Assembly (NCBI RefSeq): GCF_000024165.1
Contig: NC_013194.1
Coordinates: 2,666,001-2,730,000 of the forward strand
Origin: Accumulibacter phosphatis
Lineage (GTDB): Bacteria; Pseudomonadota; Gammaproteobacteria; Burkholderiales; Rhodocyclaceae
DNA: 64,000 nt
Reading direction: 5' to 3'
Shown: in pieces, positions 1 to 8,444 of the stretch
How positions within the stretch are numbered: the stretch's first letter is position 1
How the letters are laid out: every line of letters starts with the position of its first letter
The notes under the pieces: model-generated
Told to the model about the DNA's origin: nothing
The model's database searches: none
Seen by the model: the letters and a program-made list of their open reading frames with translations, nothing else
Translations under genes and position numbers: made by a program

Positions 1-1110
1 GTGCTGGACGGGATCCTTCATTTCGGCGAAGCACAGTTCGATGCCGGCCGCCTGCTGTGTCTCGTCGAGCCTGGCGACGATGTCGGCGGCGGCGACGTCG
101 ACGCTGGTGACGGGTTCGCACGTGATCACCAGCCAGAGCACCGGCGTCGGCAAGGCAGCGACGGCATCGAGGGAGCGCTCGTGAAACCATTCGGCGTTGG
201 TGAAAATCAGTGGCGCTGCCCAGCGAAAGAGGACCAGACCGGGGATCAGCCGGGCTTCCGGGTAGCGCGAGATGTCGTGGTCGCCATTGATCCCCTTGAC
301 GCGGCCCAGCACGGCGGAGTCCGGGCGCTAGCCATCCCAGAGAAACTCGATGACGGCCAGCGCGATCGCCAGGCCGATGCCGGGAATGGCGCCGAGAACG
401 ACCACGCCGACAGCGCAGCCGATCGACAACCAGAACTCCCAGCGCTGGATGCGGTAGATGCGTTTGAGGTCCGCAACCTCGAACAGGCCGACGGCCGCCG
501 CGATCACGACGGCGGCCAGCGCGGTGTTCGGCAGGTACTGGAGCAGGTTTGGCGCCAGCAACAGGGGCAGGGCAACGGCCAGGGCGCCGACGACGCTGGT
601 CGGTTGCGTTCTGGCGCCGGCGGCCTCCGCGACCGGTGTGCGCGATGAACTGCTGCGGATCGGAAAGCCCTGGAAGAAGCCGGCCGCCAGATTGGCTACC
701 CCCAGCCCGACCATCTCCAGGGTGCCGCCGCCGACCAGTAGCGCGGTCGGGTTGGTCTTGCCGGCCAGCAGGGCCTGGAAGAACGCCCAGAGCTTGTGCA
801 GCGGATCGTCGGCGTTGACCGAGAAGCCGAAGAGTTTGGGCAGTTGGCTGATCAGCACGGTCAAAGCGATGCCGTTCATGTAGCCGTAGCGGATCGGTTT
901 GGAGAGCAACTCGGTGACGAAGCCGAGACGGGCGACACCGGCCAGGATGCAGAGAACCCCCGATACGACCGCCATCATGCTGGCGAGAGCGACCGCGCGC
1001 AGCGGGTCGCCGGCGGACAGCGGCAGGACGACGGCGAGGATCAGGGCCGCCAGCGAGGAGTCCGGCCCGAGTACCATCGGGAGGAGGGCTGTCGTCAGAC
1101 TTTGCATCAC
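1..1110 (-). pseudogene. SulP-family anion permease, 5'-truncated with in-frame amber stop
   Basis: The reading from about 1110 down to 331 encodes SulP membrane segments (GPDSSLAALI, LLSKPIRYGYMNGIALTV, a GFPIRSSSSRTPV loop). It then meets TAG at 330-328, where the family normally has Trp (WDG-stop-RPDSAVLGRV, versus WDGWRP in relatives). The same frame stays open beyond the stop to the window edge and encodes the C-terminal STAS domain (GINGDHDISRYPEARLIPGL, FTNAEWFHERS). The start side is also damaged: similarity begins just before GPDSS, so the first membrane helices are missing. The gene continues past position 1. A single TGG-to-TAG change plus 5' loss indicates a decaying transporter; the amber codon alone could be a sequencing error, but the 5' loss argues against an intact gene. 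Confidence 0.88.
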
Positions 1111-1363
1111 TGATGGCAGCGTATCCGGTGTCGAGCATGAGGCGGTCCAGCGCGAGGCAGGTGCGCAGCGTCGGCGCCGGCTGTTGTCGGGCGCGGCGCC
1201 CTGTGCCAGGCGAGGTGGCGAAGGTCGCCGCCTTGCGTGCCTGGGGCCGAGTCAGTGGTGAAGGGGTATTGTGCTGCCGTTGTCCGGCGACGTGCGATGC
1301 CGCCGGTCATGCGGCCCTGGCCGGCGGGCCGGGCTTTGACCTGGGGCGGCTTTCAGGGCTCTC

Positions 1364-1440
1364 TGGGGCGATGTACGGGACTCGAACCCGTGACCACTGG
1401 AATCACAATCCAGTGCTCTACCAACTGAGCTAACACCGCC
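1364..1440 (-). tRNA. tRNA-His (GUG)
   Basis: Read on the minus strand this folds as a standard cloverleaf: acceptor GCGGTGT with ACATCGC, the extra 5' G-1 opposite C73 that is typical of tRNA-His, D arm TAGCTCAGTTGGTAGAGC, anticodon GTG in a CTGGATTGTGATTCCAG arm, and T arm with GGTTCGAGTCC. CCA is encoded at 1366-1364. It is the last of three co-oriented tRNAs (Pro, Arg, His). Confidence 0.97.
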
Positions 1441-1447
1441 GTTGTCC

Positions 1448-1524
1448 TGGCGCGCCCGGCGAGACTCGAACTCACGACCCCCGGCTTAGAAGGCCGGTGC
1501 TCTATCCGGTTGAGCTACGGGCGC
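1448..1524 (-). tRNA. tRNA-Arg (UCU)
   Basis: Acceptor GCGCCCG pairs with CGGGCGC. The anticodon stem CCGGC/GCCGG encloses loop CTTCTAA with anticodon TCT. T loop is GTTCGAG and CCA is encoded at 1450-1448. It lies 7 nt upstream of tRNA-His and 60 nt downstream of tRNA-Pro, so the three are probably one transcript. Confidence 0.97.
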
Positions 1525-1584
1525 AAATACGAGCTTTCCTTACGCTTGTTTCCTGCCGGTACCGCTTCTTGATTCTGGTGTAAC

Positions 1585-1661
1585 TGGTCGGGGCGGTGGG
1601 ATTCGAACTCACGACCCTCTGCTCCCAAAGCAGATGCGCTACCAGGCTGCGCTACGCCCCG
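1585..1661 (-). tRNA. tRNA-Pro (UGG)
   Basis: Acceptor CGGGGCG pairs with CGCCCCG. The anticodon TGG lies in ATCTGCTTTGGGAGCAGAG, the T loop is GTTCGAA and CCA is encoded at 1587-1585. This is the first tRNA of the Pro-Arg-His run and follows the promoter at 1673-1701. Confidence 0.97.
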
Positions 1662-1672
1662 AGAAGCTGCGC

Positions 1673-1701
1673 ATTCTACCGGCTGGCACCGTTGGGGTCA
1701 A
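1673..1701 (-). promoter_or_regulatory. sigma70-type promoter of the tRNA Pro-Arg-His operon, overlapping the rcnA stop
   Basis: On the minus strand a -35 TTGACC (1701-1696), a 17-bp spacer and a -10 TAGAAT (1678-1673) place the start about 5 nt before tRNA-Pro. The TAG stop codon of rcnA (1678-1676) is the first half of the -10 hexamer. The tRNAs therefore have their own promoter inside the end of the upstream gene. Confidence 0.8.
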
Positions 1702-2911
1702 TTGACTTGACGGTTCTGGCGAATGTCGGCCCTGCGGGCACGCAAAGCAGGGTCGGCCGGGCCCAGACCAGCACCTGCAGCCCTTGATAGCCCAGGTAGA
1801 CGCCGACGAGCAGGATCAGCGCACCGGAAAAGTAGGGCGCCTGGCGGGCGAACTCGCCGAAGCCGCTCCAGCGGCGGGAAACGTGCTTGACACTCAGGGC
1901 CGCCAGCGCGCCCGACAGCACCATCGTCATCGCCAGACCGATGCTGAAGCACAGTACCAGCGTCGCGCCGAGCGTCAGTTCCTTCAGTTGCAGGCACAAC
2001 AACAGCACGGTAATCGATGCCGGGCAGGGGATCAGGCCACCGGTCAGCCCGAACATGATGATCTGCCCGGTCGTCACTTGTCGATTGGCGAAGCGACGGC
2101 GGATGTCGTTGGCGTGTGCCAGCTCGTGCGGGTCCTGGTAGCCTGGCGCCGAGACATCAAGACCAGCGTAGTCCGCTATCGCGTGGTGGTAGTGGTGAGC
2201 GTGCCCATGCTCGACGAACTCCAGGTCGTAGTCATGGCTGTGATTCTGGTGACCCAGGCGCAGACGGGCGACGAACTCGTGTGGTTCGGGAATCGCCTGC
2301 TCTGATTCGACGAAGCCATCGCGCTGCACGAAGGAGAACAACTGGCGGCTTCCGTCCGGCCGTTCGGTCTCGATCCGCACCTGATCGGCCGTCCAGGCGT
2401 GGCCGTGTCCGCTCTCCCGGAACAGGCGGAAGCGCGGTGGCACGCCGTCCTCGAACACATCCAGCCGCAGCACGCCGTGACCGGTGTCGATGCGTTTGCT
2501 CTCGTCATGATGATCGCCGCGACCATCATGGTCGTGCTCGTCATCGTGGTCGTGCGCGGCAGGCTGCTGTTGCCGCCAGGTCCGCCAGATCATCCACAAG
2601 GCGACGCCGACGATCAGCACGGCGGACGCCACCTGGAGATAGGGCTCGCTGGACTCGGCATCCCATTGGCGGCCGAAATACATGCCGCCCAGCGCGATGA
2701 CCCAGACCACTGCCGTGTGGGAGATCGTCGCCGAGATCCCCAGTAGAACGGCTTGCGCCAACGTGCCCCGGATGGCAACGATGAAGGCCGCCATCATGGT
2801 CTTGGAGTGGCCCGGTTCGAGGCCGTGAAGCCCGCCGAGCAGGATTGCGCTGGGGATGAAAAGCCAGGCGTTCGCCGTGCCCTGTGCCAGCAGCGTGGAA
2901 AAACTGGTCAT
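1676..2911 (-). CDS. rcnA: Nickel/cobalt efflux transporter, RcnA family
   Basis: This polytopic inner-membrane protein (411 aa) probably exports Ni2+/Co2+. The family hallmark HGLEPGHSKTM is at residues 29-39, and a second conserved element GLTGGLIPCPASITVLL lies in the C-terminal half. Between the first three helices and the last ones is a long cytoplasmic loop (about residues 115-275) rich in His and Asp (HDHDDEHDHD, HGHAHHYHH), a plausible metal buffer; it makes the protein longer than E. coli RcnA (274 aa). It sits 8 nt behind the CsoR/RcnR-type repressor gene in one operon. The last ~25 residues overlap the tRNA promoter and look less conserved. The family is secure; the metal preference is inferred. 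Confidence 0.92.
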   Translation of the reverse strand: MTSFSTLLAQGTANAWLFIPSAILLGGLHGLEPGHSKTMMAAFIVAIRGTLAQAVLLGISATISHTAVVWVIALGGMYFGRQWDAESSEPYLQVASAVLIVGVALWMIWRTWRQQQPAAHDHDDEHDHDGRGDHHDESKRIDTGHGVLRLDVFEDGVPPRFRLFRESGHGHAWTADQVRIETERPDGSRQLFSFVQRDGFVESEQAIPEPHEFVARLRLGHQNHSHDYDLEFVEHGHAHHYHHAIADYAGLDVSAPGYQDPHELAHANDIRRRFANRQVTTGQIIMFGLTGGLIPCPASITVLLLCLQLKELTLGATLVLCFSIGLAMTMVLSGALAALSVKHVSRRWSGFGEFARQAPYFSGALILLVGVYLGYQGLQVLVWARPTLLCVPAGPTFARTVKSIDPNGASR

Positions 2912-2919
2912 CGTGCGCC

Positions 2920-3189
2920 TCAGAGGTACTTGGTGATGGCTTTGAACTCGCGGATCGTATCGTCCGCGCTCCGGGTACCGTCGCGCACCGCGTGCTCAAG
3001 GCAATGGTCGATGTGGTCATGCACCAGCGCCTTCTTGGCGCTGGCGACGGCACTCTCGACGGCCTGCAGTTGCTGGGCGATCTCCAGGCAATTGCGACCC
3101 TGTTCGAGCATGTTGAGGATGCTTCTGAGGTGGCCCTCAGCGCGCTTCAGGCGCTTGATGATTTCTGGATGTGACGTGTGCGTGCTCAT
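2920..3189 (-). CDS. Metal-sensing transcriptional repressor, CsoR/RcnR family
   Basis: An 89-residue all-helical DUF156 repressor that should release its operator on binding metal and so induce the adjacent efflux gene. The metal-site residues line up as C34, H59 and C63, the Cys-His-Cys spacing of CsoR and InrS, rather than the His-Cys-His-His set of E. coli RcnR. H20 (AEGHLRS) matches the extra N-terminal His of the nickel sensor InrS. It is the first gene of the operon with rcnA, and the ATG at 3189 lies just downstream of an operator/promoter. Partner context says Ni/Co; the ligand set would also allow copper. Confidence 0.9.
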   Translation of the reverse strand: MSTHTSHPEIIKRLKRAEGHLRSILNMLEQGRNCLEIAQQLQAVESAVASAKKALVHDHIDHCLEHAVRDGTRSADDTIREFKAITKYL

Positions 3190-3197
3190 GCGGTCGC

Positions 3198-3226
3198 ATC
3201 CTATCCCCCTGGATAGGATGTGTCAA
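3198..3226 (-). promoter_or_regulatory. Promoter and repressor operator of the rcnR-rcnA operon
   Basis: A consensus -35 TTGACA (3226-3221), 17-bp spacer and -10 TAGGAT (3203-3198) precede the repressor start by 8 nt. A perfect 9-bp inverted repeat, ATCCTATCC-(CCCT)-GGATAGGAT (3198-3206 and 3211-3219), covers the spacer and the -10. On the minus strand its centre is a G-run between ATAGG half-sites, the usual layout of CsoR/RcnR operators, so bound repressor would block polymerase. Confidence 0.82.
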
Positions 3227-3488
3227 GGCGGGCGCGTTGGGGTGGCATCCGTCGAGCGCCACAGGGGCTGGTCGCTGGCGGTGCGGCAATGGCAAGCTTG
3301 GCGAAATGGCAGGCGAGAGTTACCTGCCTGCCTTCCTTGTCACCTGATCCGCGCTTGTGTAGAGTCCGCTGGCGGCAGCATCGTCAGGAACACGCCCGCG
3401 CCGGCGATGACGAAAGGTTCCCGCCCCAGGCGGGTGCCCTGTTCGGCGGTCTGCCAGCCTCCCACCAGCCCGCGAGACGGATAGAAGA

Positions 3489-4853
3489 ATGAACAAAGCT
3501 CATGCCGCCCTGGCCGACTCTCCCGACCTTCCTCCCACACCCGTGGGCTTCCGGGAGGCCTTCATGTTCTGGCTCAAGCTCGGCTTCGTGAGCTTTGGCG
3601 GGCCGGCCGGGCAGATAGCGATGATGCATCAGGAACTGGTCGAGAAGCGTCGCTGGATCTCCGAGCGGCGCTTCCTGCACGCCCTCAACTACTGCATGCT
3701 GTTGCCCGGGCCGGAAGCGCAGCAACTGGCGACCTACATTGGCTGGCTGATGCATCGTTCGCTGGGCGGCATCGTCGCCGGTGCGCTGTTCGTCCTGCCC
3801 TCGCTGTTCATCCTGATCGCCCTGTCCTGGGTCTATGTCGCCTTCGGCGAGACGCCACTGGTGGCCGGGCTGTTCTATGGCGTCAAGCCGGCCATCACGG
3901 CGATCGTTGTTCAGGCCGCCCACCGCATCGGTACGCGGGCGCTGAAGAACAGGACCCTTGGGGCGCTGGCCGTGGCCTCGTTCGCCGCCATTCTGCTACT
4001 CGACGTGCCGTTCCCGGCGATCGTCGTCGCGGCTGCCGTGATCGGCGCCATCGGCGGGCGGCTGGCGCCCGGCAGTTTTGCGGCGGGAGGCGGCCACGGC
4101 AAGGCTGAACAGTCCTTCGGGCGCGCACTTATCGACGACGCAACGCCGACGCCGGCGCATGCCGTTTTTCGCTGGTCGGGCCTGGCACGCGTCGTCTGCG
4201 TCGGTGGGCTGCTCTGGCTGCTGCCGATGGCCGGGCTGACGGCACTTTTCGATTGGCATCACCCTTTGCCCCAGATGGCCTGGTTCTTCACCAAGGCGGC
4301 CTTGCTGACCTTCGGTGGGGCTTACGCGGTGCTGCCCTATGTCTACCAGGGCGCGGTCGTGCACTACGGCTGGCTCACGCCCACGCAAATGATCGATGGC
4401 CTGGCGCTCGGCGAAACGACGCCGGGTCCGCTGATCATGGTCGTCGCTTTCGTCGGTTTCGTCGGCGGTTACGGGCAGGCGCTTTTCGGTCCGGACAGCC
4501 GCTTCCTGGCGGGTGCGGTTGCCGCGTCGCTGGTCACCTGGTTTACCTTCCTGCCGTCGTTCCTCTTCATTCTGGCTGGTGGGCCGCTTGTCGAGAGCAC
4601 GCACGGGGACCTGAAATTCACCGCGCCGCTCACCGCCATCACCGCCGCGGTCGTCGGCGTCATCCTCAACCTGGCGGTCTTCTTTGCCTATCACGTGCTG
4701 TGGCCCAACGGCCTCGCCGGCAACTTCGACTGGACCTCCGCGGCGATCGCGTTGGCGGCGGCGGTCGCACTTTTCGGCTTCCAGCGCAGCGTGATTCAGG
4801 TCATCGCCGGCTCGGCCGTGCTGGGTCTGATCCTCAAGACCCTGCTGGGATGA
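3489..4853 (+). CDS. chrA: Chromate transporter ChrA, two-domain type
   Basis: An inner-membrane chromate efflux protein (454 aa) of the CHR superfamily, made of two homologous halves. The N half carries KLGFVSFGGPAGQIAMMHQE and LPGPEAQQLATYIGW (residues ~29-85); the C half repeats this as LTFGGAYAVLPYVYQ and ETTPGPLIMVVAFVGF. The long-chain two-domain form is the one associated with chromate resistance in proteobacteria. No chrB or chrR lies next to it; the neighbour upstream is the metal-efflux operon, so this end of the window is a metal-resistance patch. The 3220-3488 gap before it holds no recognisable gene. Confidence 0.95.
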   Translation: MNKAHAALADSPDLPPTPVGFREAFMFWLKLGFVSFGGPAGQIAMMHQELVEKRRWISERRFLHALNYCMLLPGPEAQQLATYIGWLMHRSLGGIVAGALFVLPSLFILIALSWVYVAFGETPLVAGLFYGVKPAITAIVVQAAHRIGTRALKNRTLGALAVASFAAILLLDVPFPAIVVAAAVIGAIGGRLAPGSFAAGGGHGKAEQSFGRALIDDATPTPAHAVFRWSGLARVVCVGGLLWLLPMAGLTALFDWHHPLPQMAWFFTKAALLTFGGAYAVLPYVYQGAVVHYGWLTPTQMIDGLALGETTPGPLIMVVAFVGFVGGYGQALFGPDSRFLAGAVAASLVTWFTFLPSFLFILAGGPLVESTHGDLKFTAPLTAITAAVVGVILNLAVFFAYHVLWPNGLAGNFDWTSAAIALAAAVALFGFQRSVIQVIAGSAVLGLILKTLLG

Positions 4854-4884
4854 CGCCAGGCCCAGGCAGGGCGTCTGGTCGTCG

Positions 4885-6963
4885 CTATGGAGTTGGCGGG
4901 CTGGGCGCTGGCGCGCTGATTCCGAATACCTGCTGGCGAATGCGGAACAACTCGTCACGCGCCGCGGCGGCCTTTTCGAACTCGAGGTTCTTGGCGTGCT
5001 CGAGCATGCTCTTCTCGAGCCGCTTCAGTTCGCGGGCCAGTTGCTTCTCGCTCATGGCTTCGTAGCTGGCCTGCTGCTGGGCCGCCTTGAGTTCGCGCTG
5101 GGCGTTGCCGGCGTCGTAAACGCCGTCGATGATGTCGGTGATGCGCTTGCTGACGCCGGTGGCGACGATGCCATGCGCTTCGTTGAAAGCCAGTTGCTTG
5201 AGGCGACGCCTTTCCGTTTCGGCAATGGCGCGGCTCATCGAGCCGGTCACCCGGTCGGCGTAGAGAATGGCGGTACCGTGCAGATGCCGGGCAGCGCGGC
5301 CAATCGTCTGGATCAGCGAGCGTTCGGAGCGCAGGAAGCCTTCCTTGTCGGCATCGAGGATCGCCACCAGCGAGACTTCTGGGATGTCGAGCCCTTCACG
5401 CAACAGGTTGATGCCGACCAGGACGTCGAACTTGCCGAGCCGGAGATCGCGAATGATTTCGACGCGCTCGACGGTGTCGATGTCCGAATGCAGGTAGCGG
5501 ACGCGCACCTCGTGTTCGCCGAGGTAGTCGGTGAGGTCCTCGGCCATGCGCTTGGTCAGCGTGGTGACCAGGACGCGCTCGGCCAGGCTGACGCGCAGCC
5601 GGATTTCCGAGAGCAGGTCGTCGATCTGGGTCGAGGCGGGGCGAACGATCAGCACCGGGTCGACCAGACCGGTCGGACGAACCACCTGTTCTACCACCTG
5701 GCCCTGGTGCGCCGTCTCGTAGTCGGCCGGCGTGGCCGACAGAAAGATGGTCTGCCGCAGCAGCGCCTCGTATTCCGCGAACTTCAGCGGCCGGTTGTCG
5801 AGGGCCGACGGCAGGCGGAATCCGTAATTGACGAGGTTTTCCTTGCGCGAGCGGTCGCCCTTGTACATGCCGCCGACCTGGGGAATCGAGACGTGCGATT
5901 CATCGATGAACATCAGCGCGTCAGCTGGCAGATAATCGATCAGCGTTGGTGGCGGTTCGCCGGCCTGACGGCCCGAGATATGGCGGGAGTAGTTCTCGAT
6001 GCCCTTGCAGAAGCCGATCTGGTCGAGCATCTCGAGGTCGAAGCGGGTGCGTTGCTCGATGCGCTGTGCTTCGACCAGGCGACCCTCGGCGTTGAAGGCG
6101 GCGATCCGCTCGGCCAGTTCCTGCTTGATCTTCTCGATCGCGCGCAGGACGGTCTCGCGGGGTGTGACGTAGTGCGATGACGGGAAGATGGTGAAGCGCA
6201 GCAGTCGGTTCTGCAGATGCCCGGTCAAGGGGTCGAAGAGCTGCAGGCCCTCGATCTCGTCGTCGAACAGCGAGATGCGGATCGCCTGTTCGGCGTGCTC
6301 GGCCGGAAAGACGTCGATCACGTCGCCACGAACGCGAAAGGTGCCGCGACGGAAGTCGGTTTCGTTGCGCTCGTACTGCATTTCCGCGAGGCGCTTGATC
6401 ACTTCGCGCTGGCCGATACGGTCGCCGACGCGCATGGTGAGGATCATCCGGTGGTACTCGTCACGGTCGCCGATGCCGTAGATGCACGAGACGGTGGCGA
6501 CGATCACGCAGTCGCGCCGTTCGAGCAGGCTCTTGGTTGCCGAAAGGCGCATCTGCTCAATGTGCTCGTTGATCGACGAGTCCTTTTCGATGTACAGGTC
6601 GCGTGCCGGAACGTAGGCTTCGGGCTGGTAGTAGTCATAGTAGGACACGAAATACTCGACGGCATTTTCGGGGAAGAACTCCCGGAACTCCGCATAAAGC
6701 TGCGCCGCCAGCGTTTTGTTGGGAGCCAGGACCAGCGCCGGACGGCCGGTGCGCGCGATGACGTTGGCCATCGTAAAGGTCTTTCCCGAGCCGGTGACGC
6801 CGAGCAGGGTCTGGAACGACAGGCCATCGGCGAGTCCTTCGACCAGCGCCGCAATTGCCGCAGGTTGATCCCCGGCCGGCAGGAAGGGCTGGGCGAGGCG
6901 AAACGGGCTACCCTCGAAAGTAATCAGGGGCGGTTCTTCGGGCGAACACTGGCGATCTGGCAT
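4885..6963 (-). CDS. uvrB: Excinuclease ABC subunit B
   Basis: The damage-verifying helicase-like subunit of nucleotide excision repair (692 aa, normal length ~670). Walker A GVTGSGKT is at residues 55-62. The beta-hairpin region has the YYDYYQPEAYVP motif, followed by DESHVSIPQVGGMYKGDRSR and helicase motifs VLVGINLLREGLDIPEV and QTIGRAARH. The C-terminal UVR helix (about residues 645-680) contacts UvrA/UvrC. It converges on chrA and diverges from the aminotransferase. No CTGT-N8-ACAG LexA box was found in the 175-bp divergent spacer, so SOS control is not evident here. Confidence 0.98.
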   Translation of the reverse strand: MPDRQCSPEEPPLITFEGSPFRLAQPFLPAGDQPAAIAALVEGLADGLSFQTLLGVTGSGKTFTMANVIARTGRPALVLAPNKTLAAQLYAEFREFFPENAVEYFVSYYDYYQPEAYVPARDLYIEKDSSINEHIEQMRLSATKSLLERRDCVIVATVSCIYGIGDRDEYHRMILTMRVGDRIGQREVIKRLAEMQYERNETDFRRGTFRVRGDVIDVFPAEHAEQAIRISLFDDEIEGLQLFDPLTGHLQNRLLRFTIFPSSHYVTPRETVLRAIEKIKQELAERIAAFNAEGRLVEAQRIEQRTRFDLEMLDQIGFCKGIENYSRHISGRQAGEPPPTLIDYLPADALMFIDESHVSIPQVGGMYKGDRSRKENLVNYGFRLPSALDNRPLKFAEYEALLRQTIFLSATPADYETAHQGQVVEQVVRPTGLVDPVLIVRPASTQIDDLLSEIRLRVSLAERVLVTTLTKRMAEDLTDYLGEHEVRVRYLHSDIDTVERVEIIRDLRLGKFDVLVGINLLREGLDIPEVSLVAILDADKEGFLRSERSLIQTIGRAARHLHGTAILYADRVTGSMSRAIAETERRRLKQLAFNEAHGIVATGVSKRITDIIDGVYDAGNAQRELKAAQQQASYEAMSEKQLARELKRLEKSMLEHAKNLEFEKAAAARDELFRIRQQVFGISAPAPSPPTP

Positions 6964-7138
6964 GCTAGAATTCTACGTTGTTTCAAGGCCGGCCGTTGCC
7001 GTAGCGGCAAACGCCGGCTCGGCCAGAGCGCAAGCTTCTACGGCCTTCTTGTTCCGCCGGGGCCGCCAGCCATTCGTCCGCTCGGCCGGCCGCCTTCGCA
7101 AGGGTGCCCTCACTCAACTGTCTACTTGGGAAACACGC

Positions 7139-8341
7139 ATGACCGCTTCCGTCTTCGCTGCCGTGGAAATGGCTCCACGTGATCCGATCCTCGGCCTTAC
7201 CGAGGCATTCAACGCCGATACGCGCGCCACCAAGGTCAACCTCGGAGTGGGGGTTTACTTGGACGACAGCGGCAAGATTCCGCTGCTTGGGGCTGTCCGG
7301 ACGGCCGAGAAGGCTCGCCTCGAAGCGCTGCCGCCGCGCGGCTATCAGCCGATCGACGGCCCGGTCGCCTACAACCAGGCGGTACAGAGACTGCTGTTCG
7401 GGGAGGACTCGGCGCTCCTCAAGGAGGGGCGCGTGCTTACCATCGAGGCGCTGGGCGGCACCGGTGCGCTGAAGGTGGGCGCCGATTACCTGCGGCGACT
7501 GCTGCCCGACGCGACCGTCTTCATCAGCGATCCGAGCTGGGAGAACCACCGCGCGCTGTTCGAATACGCTGGTTTCGCCGTGCAGACCTACCCCTACTAC
7601 GATTCGCTCACCCGTGGCGTCAATTTCGACGCCATGATCGCCGGCCTGAACGCCTTGCCGGCGGGCTCGATCGTCGTTCTGCACGCCTGCTGCCACAATC
7701 CGACTGGTGCCGATCTCGACGCCGCGCAGTGGGGCGCGGTCATCGAGGTGATCGGGGCTCGTGGTCTCGTGGCTTTCGTCGACATGGCCTATCAGGGGTT
7801 CGCCGACGGCATCAGTGAGGATGCGCTGGCACTCGACCTGTTTGTGGCGTCGGGCCTGCAATTTCTGGTGGCCAGTTCGTTTTCCAAGTCCTTCTCCTTG
7901 TACGGCGAGCGGGTTGGCGCGTTGTCGGTGGTGACCGCCAACCGGGACGAAGCCACCCGGGTGCTGTCGCAGATCAAGCGCATCGTCAGGACCAACTACT
8001 CGAGCCCACCGACGCATGGCGGCGCGGTGGTTGCTGCGGTGTTGGCCAGCCCGGAACTGCGCCGCGTGTGGGAAGGGGAACTCGCCGAGATGCGCGCGCG
8101 CATCCTCGCCATTCGCGCCAGCCTGGTCGACAAGCTCGAGGGCAGGGGGGGTGCCCAGGATTTCGCCTTCATCGCCAGGCAGCGCGGCATGTTCTCCTAT
8201 ACGGGTCTGAGCGTCGAGCAGGTCGATCGCCTGCGTGAGCAGTACGGCATCTACGCAGTAAGCACTGGGCGCATCTGTGTCGCGGCGCTGAACACGCGCA
8301 ACATCGACTACGTCGCCGAGGCCATCGCGGGGGTTCTCTAG
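7139..8341 (+). CDS. Aromatic-amino-acid / aspartate aminotransferase (class I, PLP)
   Basis: A 400-residue class I-gamma aminotransferase like E. coli AspC/TyrB, transferring amino groups between aspartate or aromatic amino acids and 2-oxoglutarate. The PLP-binding lysine is K250 in ASSFSKSFSLYGERVG. Other family motifs are NLGVGVYLDDSG near the start, CCHNPTGADL and the substrate-carboxylate Arg in the C-terminal part. The ATG at 7139 was chosen because it begins the conserved MTASVFAAVEMAPRDPILGL segment; the open frame extends further upstream without similarity. Sequence alone does not separate AspC from TyrB specificity. Confidence 0.94.
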   Translation: MTASVFAAVEMAPRDPILGLTEAFNADTRATKVNLGVGVYLDDSGKIPLLGAVRTAEKARLEALPPRGYQPIDGPVAYNQAVQRLLFGEDSALLKEGRVLTIEALGGTGALKVGADYLRRLLPDATVFISDPSWENHRALFEYAGFAVQTYPYYDSLTRGVNFDAMIAGLNALPAGSIVVLHACCHNPTGADLDAAQWGAVIEVIGARGLVAFVDMAYQGFADGISEDALALDLFVASGLQFLVASSFSKSFSLYGERVGALSVVTANRDEATRVLSQIKRIVRTNYSSPPTHGGAVVAAVLASPELRRVWEGELAEMRARILAIRASLVDKLEGRGGAQDFAFIARQRGMFSYTGLSVEQVDRLREQYGIYAVSTGRICVAALNTRNIDYVAEAIAGVL

Positions 8342-8444
8342 AGCGGGCGTGGCGCGATGGTCAGGTCCGGCAGCGTCGTCGCTGCTGCCGGGCGGTGTGT
8401 CCGCCCCGGCGGAACGGCCGCCACGCCGACGTCGCCGCGGCTGA

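Noticed and set aside
328..330. Amber codon as programmed readthrough or recoding
   Set aside because: No recoding context or supporting genes are visible, and the 5' truncation of the same gene favours simple decay.
6964..7138. LexA box for uvrB
   Set aside because: No CTGT-N8-ACAG match in the divergent spacer; only a TAGAATTCTA palindrome at the uvrB start was seen.
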